Shown here: positions 11,476 through 19,358 of the stretch, one piece after another
How the letters are laid out: each line of letters opens with the position of its first letter
Position numbering within the stretch: position 1 is the stretch's first letter
Source: Bacteriovoracaceae bacterium
GTDB taxonomy: Bacteria > Bdellovibrionota > Bacteriovoracia > Bacteriovoracales > Bacteriovoracaceae
DNA length: 64,000 nt
NCBI GenBank assembly: GCA_016786485.1
Contig: JAEUWD010000001.1
Coordinates: 1 to 64,000 of the forward strand
Reading direction: 5' to 3'
The notes under the pieces: generated by a model
Told to the model about the DNA's origin: nothing
The model's input: the letters and a program-made list of their open reading frames with translations, nothing else
Database searches by the model: none
Translations under genes and position numbers: made by a program

Positions 11476-11778
11476 AAATATTACTTATCTCCACCTTCTA
11501 TTATCGGTTAAGTCGGCCTAAAAAATGAGTTTAGGCTGCGGAAGAAAAAACTCAATAATTTCATAAGGTTAAGTGTAGCAATTAGGCCCGTAATAAGCTT
11601 CATTTAGCTGGCTAATGAAAGATGTGGCGAACTTCCTTGGCGGTGTGTTTTTAAGTGCTCAATATTACTAATTTTTGTTCAGCTGTAACTTAGGTCCTTT
11701 TATGCCTTCTATATTTCAATGACTTAGACGGCCTGGAATGGCATCGCAGTTGCAATTTTGTTTCTACTGAGGTCAATA
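11476..11778. promoter_or_regulatory. Divergent intergenic region
   Basis: This 303-bp gap separates the giant surface-protein gene from a rightward exported-protein gene, so it must hold both promoters unless the genes are read from farther away. I see no convincing sigma-70 or sigma-54 pair, no strong hairpin and no coding frame of note. The ribosome site of the leftward gene (GGTGGAG on the minus strand) lies at its left end. Confidence 0.4.
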
Positions 11779-12588
11779 ATGAAAAATAAAATTTTACTCT
11801 CACTCACTTTCTGTTTCTTATTTTCACCCGAAACTTTTGCTCAAAAACTGAGTATTGGTGTTCAATATGTGACGAACGAATTTGAATTTAGTGATAAAAA
11901 TATGTCGGATGAGGAAAAGAAACTTTTTCTTGTACCACAAGCTGCACCTGAATATGGACCGGTCGTTTTTAATGCGGCCTTAAGTAAAAAGCTTAATAAA
12001 AACACATCCCTGGTTGGAACACTTTATGTTAGTTGTCCTATCAAAAATGAAAGCTCGACTTCTACGACACATTTCTATAATGATCCAAGAAACTATAACG
12101 TTAATTATGTGGTAGCTGATCCCGCACTAGGTATCGAAGGTGAATTTGATTACCACTCATTTGTTGATGTCCTGAATATTCAGACGACCTTCGCTTTTCA
12201 GGAAATTGCACTAGGAATTAATCGTAAGTTTGGAAGAAACTTTCAATTAGAAGCCAGTTGCGGACTTGATCATCGAAGTCAAAAATCTGAAGTTCAGAGA
12301 ACTCCGACTGAATATGTGGTCTTTTATCAAACTGAAACCGAATTAAAAGATGATACCTATTATATCGTGCCAGTCGCTCGTAGTATCGACTCACAAACTT
12401 TAGGCGAAACGTATACGCAAAATGTTCGTACCGACAGCTTTAATGCCTCACTTCGGGCCAGTGCTATTGTTAACATCTATCGCTCATCAAGAGATAAACT
12501 AATCATCGCGCTTGAAGGTGGAGCAAAGTACCTGGTCGGAAAAGATGTTAATCCAAATGTTGGCCTAAGATTGACTAAAAAATTATAA
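11779..12588 (+). CDS. Exported protein, probable outer-membrane beta-barrel
   Basis: I place the start at ATG 11779, preceded by CTGAGG, rather than at an in-frame TTG 21 bases upstream, because the signal peptide then begins cleanly (MKNKILLSLTFCFLF, cleavage likely after ETFA). The mature part, about 245 residues, alternates polar and hydrophobic residues and ends in a beta-rich tail (NVGLRLTKKL). That composition resembles a small outer-membrane barrel, but I recognise no family. The next gene starts 18 bases downstream, so the two are probably co-transcribed. Function is unknown. Confidence 0.7.
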   Translation: MKNKILLSLTFCFLFSPETFAQKLSIGVQYVTNEFEFSDKNMSDEEKKLFLVPQAAPEYGPVVFNAALSKKLNKNTSLVGTLYVSCPIKNESSTSTTHFYNDPRNYNVNYVVADPALGIEGEFDYHSFVDVLNIQTTFAFQEIALGINRKFGRNFQLEASCGLDHRSQKSEVQRTPTEYVVFYQTETELKDDTYYIVPVARSIDSQTLGETYTQNVRTDSFNASLRASAIVNIYRSSRDKLIIALEGGAKYLVGKDVNPNVGLRLTKKL

Positions 12589-12606
12589 AGTCGTAGTGTG
12601 CAAACC

Positions 12607-14484
12607 ATGATAAAAAAACTTTTCACACTTACCTATCTAGCTTTTATTTTATTTACTCATTTCGCTTTAGCGCAAAACAAAAATCCTGATTACGCTAAAC
12701 TTCTTTATTACACTCGCGAGTTAACAACCAGACCATCGGTCATGAAATTTCTAAATGAAACTTTCAAAGAAGAATTAGCGCAAATCCCAGAGGAAGCGGC
12801 TGAAAAATTTGATATTCCCAAAGAAGCTTTACGCCGAATTTCAGAAACTCAGTTTCTGGCCATTATCGAACGTCATCCTGAATTATACGAATTTATTGAT
12901 GAGTACTTAAAAAAAGTACCCGAATCGATTGAAGATGAAACCGCTCGAGACATTAAAATTCATGAGGCGTGGCAAGCCAAGTTTAATAAGATGGCAGATA
13001 TTGAGGAGCTCAAAACAAATCTTTTGAAATACGCCAACCCACTTGAACCTTATGTTTTTAAAGTCCCAAAAGGAAAACCTGGTTTTGAAGTTGTTGAAAT
13101 CTCTGCCAACCATGCTTTTCAGCACGAAGGCAAAATGATCGAAGCAGTGGCGATTGACGAAAAACTCGCGACCAGAATTAGAAAATGTAAACAATACGCT
13201 TTCAACGTTTTCGATTTTGATAATATGATTATTGCTGACGCTATTATCGAGGCCCATGAAAATGGTGCGAAGATTATGGGCGGGATCGATAAGAACGTTA
13301 TTGATTCTCGACCAGAGGTAAAAGCTGTTTACGATAAAGTGACTAAGGCCGGAATAAAAATCACGCCAGTTAACCCAACAAACTTAAATCATCAAAAGCA
13401 ACATGCTTTTGACTGGGATCATCCAGACCTCGCTGAGGCTTGGTATTTAAGTGCTAATAATACCTATTCGTGTATGCGTTCAACAGGTGATTTAACAGTA
13501 GAACAAGCAGAACAACTTTCAGCGGCTGAACTCAAATATGCCATTTCCAATGCCAATCACGTATTGGTACTAAAAGGTCAACTGCCAGCACTCGTGGCTT
13601 ATCACAATCTCAGTTTATCAATTTCAGAAAAATATCTCTTACGCGGAAAAGAATTTCCTCTTTCGAGTGCCTTCAGAATTATGGGAGAAAAAATCTCTGA
13701 CGACTATACGACTAGTCTCTACCTCGCTTTCACACCAGGCGGTGGTATGAAAAACATTAATCGAAATGTTTTTGGACAAATTATTCAAAATGGCACAGGT
13801 GACATTTATTTAGGCGTCTTCGTGGCTTCCTCTGACGATCTGTACGATGAAATTAAAAATGCCGTTATTGCTGACTACCTTCAAAAGAAAAAAGAACTCA
13901 CAAAAGTTTTCTTTGTCGGTGATACCTCTTTTGCGATGAGAGAATACAGTATCGCTCTTCCTCTTTCTGGACTTTACCGTGAAACTTATGAACATAAGAG
14001 CGGCGGCGAAGTTGAAAAATTAAATATCTATGTCGACGATCCGACCAATGAGTTAGTGCAGACACTAAGTGCAGAAGATATGGAAAAATTTCGTTCGATG
14101 ATTAAAATTGCGCCAGAAGTTTATGGTGAAACTCATATCACCCTACCGGATGGGACTTCAGCGAAACTTACTTCAAAAATCCATCACAAATTGATGGCAA
14201 GAGGCAATGTTTCAACTCCAGGGAACTCATTTAACCCAAGTGGTGCTGCTGATACCAATACGGAACAAGTTGTCGTTTTAAGTGATCCGAAAGAAACAGC
14301 AAAAGTAAAATCTATCATCATGAGTTTGTATAAAAGATCGGAAGGCACGGTTTATAACGAAATGAAAAAGCGTAATGCTCACGCCATTAAAGTTCTAGGC
14401 CAAGAAAAATTTGATAAAGTTGTTAAGAAAATTCAAGATAAGTTAAAAGCTGATTGCGACGCAAAACTAAAAATTAAAGCGTAA
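12607..14484 (+). CDS. Secreted phospholipase-D-superfamily protein with one perfect and one altered HKD motif
   Basis: The start is taken at ATG 12607 rather than GTG 12598 because it opens a signal peptide (MIKKLFTLTYLAFILF..ALA). The protein has 625 residues. Around residue 262 it carries HQKQHAFD, an exact H-x-K-x4-D motif of the phospholipase D superfamily, followed by SANNTYS, which resembles the usual GSxN motif. Near residue 526 there is a second HxK (HHKLMARG) in which the Asp position is Gly, followed by GNSFNPSGAADTNTEQ, a good match to the conserved segment after an HKD. The segment before the first motif (IIADAIIEAHENGAKIMG) also fits the fold. It probably acts on phosphodiesters outside the cytoplasm; the substrate cannot be told. 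Its last 11 bases overlap the tail of the convergent carbonic-anhydrase-like gene. Confidence 0.75.
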   Translation: MIKKLFTLTYLAFILFTHFALAQNKNPDYAKLLYYTRELTTRPSVMKFLNETFKEELAQIPEEAAEKFDIPKEALRRISETQFLAIIERHPELYEFIDEYLKKVPESIEDETARDIKIHEAWQAKFNKMADIEELKTNLLKYANPLEPYVFKVPKGKPGFEVVEISANHAFQHEGKMIEAVAIDEKLATRIRKCKQYAFNVFDFDNMIIADAIIEAHENGAKIMGGIDKNVIDSRPEVKAVYDKVTKAGIKITPVNPTNLNHQKQHAFDWDHPDLAEAWYLSANNTYSCMRSTGDLTVEQAEQLSAAELKYAISNANHVLVLKGQLPALVAYHNLSLSISEKYLLRGKEFPLSSAFRIMGEKISDDYTTSLYLAFTPGGGMKNINRNVFGQIIQNGTGDIYLGVFVASSDDLYDEIKNAVIADYLQKKKELTKVFFVGDTSFAMREYSIALPLSGLYRETYEHKSGGEVEKLNIYVDDPTNELVQTLSAEDMEKFRSMIKIAPEVYGETHITLPDGTSAKLTSKIHHKLMARGNVSTPGNSFNPSGAADTNTEQVVVLSDPKETAKVKSIIMSLYKRSEGTVYNEMKKRNAHAIKVLGQEKFDKVVKKIQDKLKADCDAKLKIKA

Positions 14485-15004
14485 AAGTTTTATCTTTTAA
14501 ATAAATTTCTTTGTATCCCAAATATGCTTTGTAGTGATTAGCGACCATGTGCTTTTCTTCCGGTGTGAGCTCACGCACCACCTTGGCCGGATTACCCATA
14601 ATCATCACGCCCTCAGGGAAGACCTTCTTCGGAGGTACTAAGCTATTAGCAGCAACTAAAGAGTTTTTCCCAATAATAGCATCATCCAGGACGGTCGCCC
14701 CCATCCCAATCAAGCAACTATCATTAATCGTACAACCATGCAGCGTTACACTATGGCCGATACTCACATTCGCTCCAATAATTAATGGAGAGCGTTCTGT
14801 ATTATGTAGCATCGAGAGGTCTTGCACATTGGTATTCTCGCCCACTTGAATCACATTCACGTCGCCACGTAGCACGGTATTAAACCAAATTGAAGTATGA
14901 TTACCTAACACTACGTTTCCTATTACCCATGCGCCAGGTGCCACAAAAACACGCTCACCAATTTGGGGAATATGGGACAGATAACTGAGAATTCGTTCTT
15001 TCAT
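14474..15004 (-). CDS. Gamma-carbonic anhydrase-like hexapeptide-repeat protein
   Basis: This 176-residue protein is built from left-handed beta-helix hexapeptide repeats (VAPGAW, VIGNVV, LIIGAN, CLIGMG). It carries the metal-binding histidines expected of the gamma-carbonic anhydrase/YrdA/PaaY group: His67 in MLHNTE, and His84 and His89 in GHSVTLHGC. Typical family landmarks such as LRGDVN and GNPAKVVREL are present, and the length is normal. The family is cytoplasmic and trimeric; many members bind zinc, but proven carbonic anhydrase activity is not universal. It is a single gene, convergent with the phospholipase-D-like gene and divergent from a small exported protein. Confidence 0.9.
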   Translation of the reverse strand: MKERILSYLSHIPQIGERVFVAPGAWVIGNVVLGNHTSIWFNTVLRGDVNVIQVGENTNVQDLSMLHNTERSPLIIGANVSIGHSVTLHGCTINDSCLIGMGATVLDDAIIGKNSLVAANSLVPPKKVFPEGVMIMGNPAKVVRELTPEEKHMVANHYKAYLGYKEIYLKDKTFTL

Positions 15005-15067
15005 GATTTCTTAATATATCGAGAAAATTGTATTCACAATCAAAAAATTCGAGCGTATATAACTCCT

Positions 15068-15466
15068 ATGAAAACGATCGTATTTGGTCTTATATTTTTC
15101 ATGAGTCAGCAAGCCTTCACGCAAGATGAGTGTCGTCTTCGTTACTTTACCGTCTCAAAAAATATCATGAGCATTATTCAAGATGCAGTCGATAAACAGA
15201 TAACTATCCCACATTTTAAAACGAAATATTATGGCAATATCACGCTTGCCAATATCTCACGGCCGGTCTGCTGGAAAGATGATATCTGCGTAACTGAAAC
15301 TCGCAGTCGCTATTTGAAACTAAAAGACAAAGTTGATAATGCGATTGCTAAAGCGGCAAGAAAAAGTAGCGTGCACAAACAAGAAAAAACCCTACGTCGA
15401 AAACTTTGGGTTATTGAACTTTTACGACAAGATAGAATTCTTAATCTGCCGGATGCTTGTAAGTAA
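15068..15466 (+). CDS. Small exported hypothetical protein
   Basis: ATG 15068 begins a clear signal peptide (MKTIVFGLIFFMSQQAFTQ); an open frame extends 105 bases further upstream, but those codons overlap the divergent gene's start and look unused. The mature protein, about 113 residues, has four cysteines (ECRL, VCWKDDIC, DACK) that could form two disulfides, and a basic helical C-terminal half. I do not recognise the family. Its stop codon abuts the stop of the convergent ExbD-like gene with no gap, and no terminator is visible between them. Confidence 0.65.
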   Translation: MKTIVFGLIFFMSQQAFTQDECRLRYFTVSKNIMSIIQDAVDKQITIPHFKTKYYGNITLANISRPVCWKDDICVTETRSRYLKLKDKVDNAIAKAARKSSVHKQEKTLRRKLWVIELLRQDRILNLPDACK

Positions 15467-15988
15467 TTATTCTCCTGGCGTTTCTACCACAAATTGATAG
15501 TCCGCAAAGCCACTAATCGCAGCTGTGTGCAAGAGATGCTTAAGCGTACCGAAAGGTAATTTATGATCGGCTTGAATCAGAAGTGTTGGAGGAGGCAATA
15601 AATCCACATTTTCATCCGCCACATCTTTGTAGAAATCTTTTTTCTTTTGATATTCCTGAACTAAAAATTCTTTGAGTGGTTTGATCGTGCGGCCATCTTC
15701 CATTAGATAACTAGCAGGAAAACGACCAGCATCTAGTTTCACCATGGTCTTCTCGTCGACTACCAGCATATCCTTACTTAAAGCAATTTTAATCGCTTCT
15801 TTTGGCTCTTCCTTCATTTCAGCAGTTGGTAGTTTCATGCCTTTGGGAGGCGTTAGTTCTAATGAACTGACCGTCGCACTTTTAATTAAAAAGAAAAGCA
15901 GTACGGTTAGAACGTCCATCAGTGACGTGATGTTAACGTCCGTTCCTGTCGATGTCATCTTTTTACTTTTCTTCTTTTTTAAGGCCAT
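15467..15988 (-). CDS. ExbD/TolR-type motor subunit (AglS/AglQ-like)
   Basis: This 173-residue protein has a Lys-rich cytoplasmic start, one membrane helix beginning VNITSLMDVLTVLLFFLI with the proton-carrying Asp of the ExbD/TolR family at residue 25, and a periplasmic domain. It is the last gene of a minus-strand operon and lies one base after a second ExbD-type gene and an ExbB-type gene. One ExbB/TolQ plus two ExbD/TolR proteins next to an FHA-TonB protein is the arrangement of the myxobacterial AglRQS gliding/sporulation motor. It should sit in the inner membrane and use the proton gradient. Assignment to AglS versus AglQ is not possible by eye. Confidence 0.85.
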   Translation of the reverse strand: MALKKKKSKKMTSTGTDVNITSLMDVLTVLLFFLIKSATVSSLELTPPKGMKLPTAEMKEEPKEAIKIALSKDMLVVDEKTMVKLDAGRFPASYLMEDGRTIKPLKEFLVQEYQKKKDFYKDVADENVDLLPPPTLLIQADHKLPFGTLKHLLHTAAISGFADYQFVVETPGE

Positions 15989-15989
15989 A

Positions 15990-16577
15990 TTACTTCTCCG
16001 CTAAAATAATTTCAGGAAATAAAACTCGGGTCTTCTCTTTCGTTCCGACTAAAGTCGTCAGCTCCATCGCCTCTTTCGCTTCCGCTAATTGCTTAAGCGC
16101 TTGAATCGAATAGATGACGGTCTGATATTCCACTTTATCCGTATAAGCAATGACTACCTTATTCTCATGCGGGAAAGCATGTTTAATACCTTTGACTGCA
16201 TCTTGAATGCGATCGAACAATTGCTTCGTATCTTTACCGTAAACCACTTTCGAGAAACCGCTGTCGCGACTACCTTGATATTGATTATTTAAGAAGCGTA
16301 ATAAATCTCTTTCGTTCACCATTTTTAATTCTGTTAATGGCCCAAGAAAGATTTCTGCTTTCTTATCATTTTCAATTTCAATTTTCAGCGCAAACAACTT
16401 TTTCTTATCATCCATCTCAGTACCCGACTTTTGCGAAGTTCCTTTCAAAATTGAAAGGTTCGAAAAAGTCATTACCATCAGGATGAAAAACAGTAGGGTC
16501 GTTAAGATATCCATCAACGATGTGATGTTGAGCTCGACCTCTGGTAATGGGTGTTTGTTCTTCTTTTTACGCAGCAT
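15990..16577 (-). CDS. ExbD/TolR-type motor subunit (second copy)
   Basis: This is a 195-residue ExbD/TolR protein: a basic N-terminus, the helix NITSLMDILTTLLFFILM with the conserved Asp at residue 23, then a periplasmic domain. Its start overlaps the end of the ExbB-type gene by 11 bases, which suggests translational coupling, and the next ExbD gene follows after one base. Having two different ExbD proteins per ExbB is characteristic of AglRQS-type motors rather than of ordinary ExbBD, where one ExbD is usual. The periplasmic domains of the two copies differ clearly, so they are not a recent duplication. Confidence 0.85.
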   Translation of the reverse strand: MLRKKKNKHPLPEVELNITSLMDILTTLLFFILMVMTFSNLSILKGTSQKSGTEMDDKKKLFALKIEIENDKKAEIFLGPLTELKMVNERDLLRFLNNQYQGSRDSGFSKVVYGKDTKQLFDRIQDAVKGIKHAFPHENKVVIAYTDKVEYQTVIYSIQALKQLAEAKEAMELTTLVGTKEKTRVLFPEIILAEK

Positions 16578-17295
16578 TCTTTTTATCCTCTATTTTGTTT
16601 TCTGACTTTTCATTGATCTTAGGTTGTTGCTGAGTTGAAACAACATTTTTCGAAGAAAAGTTTTCGAAGTAACCGCTACCAGTTCTTAAAAGAACTAATA
16701 GTCGTGCTGAGAAATGATCCACTTCGTCCACAATCATGTTAATTTTGTTGAATAAGTAACCATAAGTTAACATGCACGGAATCGCTACAATCAAACCAAA
16801 CGCTGTGGTGTTCATCGCAGTCGAGATACCCAGTGATAAGAGAACTTGTTTCTGAGAAGCTTCAACTGAACCTACCGCTTCAAACGTTGCCACCAGACCG
16901 ATGATGGTACCTAAAAGACCAATTAGTGTCGCTACGTTAGCAATCGTGTACAAGAACGAAACTCTCATTTGTAATTTTGGAATAACCTCTAAGTTCGCCA
17001 CTTCCACCTGATCTTGAATTTCATCAAATGGTCGGTCCGCATTCATCAGTGCTGCTTTAAACACCAGATAAATCGGTGCGTTCTTATTACTATTACAAAG
17101 TTTTAGCGCATCATCGATATTATTATCGATAATACACTTTTGAACTTGTTGAAAAAGTTTTGCTCCATCAGCATCATACTTAAACATGATGTAGTAAACT
17201 CGTTCAGCAATAACAATCGAGCCGAGAATGAACATGCCTAAAATTGGCCACATCCAAAAACCACCCGCTTGAAAGAAATTAATTAGAAACATCAT
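16567..17295 (-). CDS. MotA/TolQ/ExbB-type proton channel (AglR-like)
   Basis: This 242-residue protein has three membrane segments: FWMWPILGMFILGSIVIAE near the start, and two in the second half around TLIGLLGTIIGLVATF and AFGLIVAIPCML. The latter two are the ExbB/TolQ/MotA signature. The acidic, Lys-rich tail is cytoplasmic. It would form the proton-conducting ring around ExbD dimers at the inner membrane. It is followed by two ExbD genes and preceded, with a 16-base gap, by the FHA-TonB gene. The context argues for a dedicated envelope motor rather than for iron-siderophore uptake, since no TonB-dependent receptor is nearby. Confidence 0.88.
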   Translation of the reverse strand: MMFLINFFQAGGFWMWPILGMFILGSIVIAERVYYIMFKYDADGAKLFQQVQKCIIDNNIDDALKLCNSNKNAPIYLVFKAALMNADRPFDEIQDQVEVANLEVIPKLQMRVSFLYTIANVATLIGLLGTIIGLVATFEAVGSVEASQKQVLLSLGISTAMNTTAFGLIVAIPCMLTYGYLFNKINMIVDEVDHFSARLLVLLRTGSGYFENFSSKNVVSTQQQPKINEKSENKIEDKKNAA

Positions 17296-17311
17296 AGATT
17301 ACCCCTTGGTA

Positions 17312-19075
17312 CTATTTTGCGTTATTACTCATTAAGATAAATGGATAATTGACCCCAACAGTGCCTCCACCTTTTGGTTTCGGAAATTTCCAGTCTTTAA
17401 CTTTATCGACAATACATGCTTCAGTCGGACTATCTTTTAAAGTTGATTCTGTAATCTTAGGAACAGCGACAGCACCTTCAGCAGTAATAGTGAAAGCGAT
17501 GGCGACTTTACCTTTAATATAAGGCTTTGCTACTAGTTGTTGTTCATAACAATATTGAATCTGTGGTAAATAACGTTTGATGATTTTTGCGATAACTTCT
17601 GGATCTAAACCACCCACAATTTCAATTTCTTCTTCATCTGGAATTCTGATCTCAGTACCTTTTGAAGGATTTAAACCATAGTCGCCGGCCCCCATACCAC
17701 CACCGATACCTTGGCCTTTAAGAGCTCCGATCCCTACTGATTCACCACCACCACCTGAGCCTAAACCTTTATTTCCACGAGCAAATCCGCCATCAGCAAT
17801 CGCTGAGGCTGAGTTACCGTCGGCCTTAGTGTTCGAAAGAATAGCGTCTGTATTTGAAACAGCACTTGGGGCAGCTTTCGCAAAAGCATTATCCAAGTTT
17901 ACCATTTCAATTTTCTTTTCAGCGGTATTGGTTTGCGCCACAGCTTTTGATTTTGCTTCAGCTGCTTCCGCTTGTTCGGTTGGTTTTTTAGCATCTGCCT
18001 TTTCTAGCGCTTTTTCTTTATCTGATTTTTTCGCACTAGACTTACCTTCTTCAGCGCGGGCACGACCACCTTGATTTTGAGCAATCTGTCCAATTGCTGA
18101 TTGTTGTTTCTCTTTAGCCGATTTAATACCCACATCATAAACCACCTTTTTCAAGTGCTTTGGAATATCTTCAATCTTTTTTTCTTTTTGTTCAGCTTCA
18201 GGAATAGATAAAACAAGAACTAAAAGAACATAGAAAGCTAGTAACCCTCCGATAATTTTCGATAACTGCTTATCAAATTTCGGAAGAATGCTGCCTTTGA
18301 TTTTTTTAGCAGGATTAATAAATCTGAAAGTAATAATCAACTCACCAAATTCAATATGAGCTCTATCACCCATACGTAAATTCAATTGGAAGAAATCTTT
18401 CCCTACGAAGTTCTTGTTATAAAGTCTTAAGGTATCAAGGTTAATAACATCACCACCGTTCCAAATCAAACCATTGGCAAGTTTGGGAACGGTTAAAGTC
18501 AATTGTCCTTTGGCATAGTTAGCAAGTTCAAATTTTTGTTCTTTAATTGCACTGTCTGGCAATAACTCTTCTGGAATACCAAAAGTTGCTAAGCGAGGGT
18601 TACCAATACTAATATGTGAGCCCTGAGAAAATTGTTGGACTTCAAGAATTTTCTCGCCCCAGAAAAGTGAAACTTCCAGAACTGTTTTTTCACTGGATAA
18701 AATCAGTTCTTGTTCACTCGCAACAGTGGTTTTCTTGACATCATATTTTGGAAATTTTGATAACTCTGTTTCATCTAATTCTTTGAAGTAAAGCTGGTGT
18801 TCACCAATTTTAAAAACTTCATCATTTTTAATTTTGATCTCTGTAATCGGCTTGTCATTAAAATAGGTTCCGAATGAACTACCCAAATCGATAACTTTGA
18901 TTCCATCGGCTTCATTTTTAATCAGCGCATGGATTCCACTGCATCGCCAGTCATTGATTTTAATATCAACGCCATCAGATGTTCCAAGATACTGCTCCCC
19001 AGAAATTTCTTCCAGGAAGAATGTCTTTTCTTCATCTCGATACATTTCTTTTAGAAGTAGTGCTGTTTTTTTCAT
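17312..19075 (-). CDS. FHA-domain, TonB-like transenvelope protein (GltG/AgmX-like)
   Basis: This 587-residue protein has an N-terminal FHA domain (about residues 25-98) with the phosphothreonine-binding landmarks R44, S46, H49 and GSSFGTYFND. A second beta-rich region follows (about 130-255). There is one membrane helix (about 272-292), an Ala/Lys-rich then Gly-rich periplasmic linker (about 295-480), and a C-terminal TonB-like domain (about 493-582; RYLPQIQYCYEQQL, GKVAIAFTI, WKFPKP). This is the AgmX/PglI/GltG architecture known from myxobacterial gliding, where a cytoplasmic FHA domain is linked through the inner membrane to a TonB arm driven by the AglRQS motor. It overlaps the upstream small gene by one base and precedes the ExbB-type gene. 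Confidence 0.85.
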   Translation of the reverse strand: MKKTALLLKEMYRDEEKTFFLEEISGEQYLGTSDGVDIKINDWRCSGIHALIKNEADGIKVIDLGSSFGTYFNDKPITEIKIKNDEVFKIGEHQLYFKELDETELSKFPKYDVKKTTVASEQELILSSEKTVLEVSLFWGEKILEVQQFSQGSHISIGNPRLATFGIPEELLPDSAIKEQKFELANYAKGQLTLTVPKLANGLIWNGGDVINLDTLRLYNKNFVGKDFFQLNLRMGDRAHIEFGELIITFRFINPAKKIKGSILPKFDKQLSKIIGGLLAFYVLLVLVLSIPEAEQKEKKIEDIPKHLKKVVYDVGIKSAKEKQQSAIGQIAQNQGGRARAEEGKSSAKKSDKEKALEKADAKKPTEQAEAAEAKSKAVAQTNTAEKKIEMVNLDNAFAKAAPSAVSNTDAILSNTKADGNSASAIADGGFARGNKGLGSGGGGESVGIGALKGQGIGGGMGAGDYGLNPSKGTEIRIPDEEEIEIVGGLDPEVIAKIIKRYLPQIQYCYEQQLVAKPYIKGKVAIAFTITAEGAVAVPKITESTLKDSPTEACIVDKVKDWKFPKPKGGGTVGVNYPFILMSNNAK

Positions 19076-19356
19076 TATTCTAAAGCTTCCTTCACAATGT
19101 GCTTAATCTCAGCGTCATGAAAACCTAATGTTTTAGGCACTAATGAAACTTGGTGGCCAAGTGAACGTTTACGTTGAAAGATGTAAAAGACAGATGGTGC
19201 TTTTACTTTCCCTTCGATCTTCTCACCCGTAAAATCTAATTGAGTATGACTTTTATATTTTATTTTGACGTTCTTCTTTGCCCCAGAATTAACTGGGTTT
19301 TGTGCCAAAGCGCTGGTCGCTAAAAATAGAAATGTCATCAACATCAAGTTTCTCAT
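19075..19356 (-). CDS. Small exported protein, CglF-like
   Basis: This 93-residue protein has a signal peptide (MRNLMLMTFLFLATSALAQ). The mature part has the pattern LDFTGEKIEGKVKAP, then an Arg/Lys doublet (FQRKRSLGHQ) and a C-terminal helix. From memory of the family, this order (acidic FxxxxIEG, then a hydrophobic strand, RKR, and a C-terminal E-rich helix) resembles the short periplasmic CglF proteins linked to adventurous gliding in myxobacteria, but I could not align it. It sits between the OmpL47-type gene (two-base gap) and the FHA-TonB gene (one-base overlap), so it is surely part of the same complex or pathway. Confidence 0.5.
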   Translation of the reverse strand: MRNLMLMTFLFLATSALAQNPVNSGAKKNVKIKYKSHTQLDFTGEKIEGKVKAPSVFYIFQRKRSLGHQVSLVPKTLGFHDAEIKHIVKEALE

Positions 19357-19358
19357 GC

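Noticed and set aside
12907-13257. Minus-strand 116-codon frame within the phospholipase-D-like gene
   Set aside because: It is an antisense shadow; the plus strand shows a signal peptide and conserved catalytic motifs.
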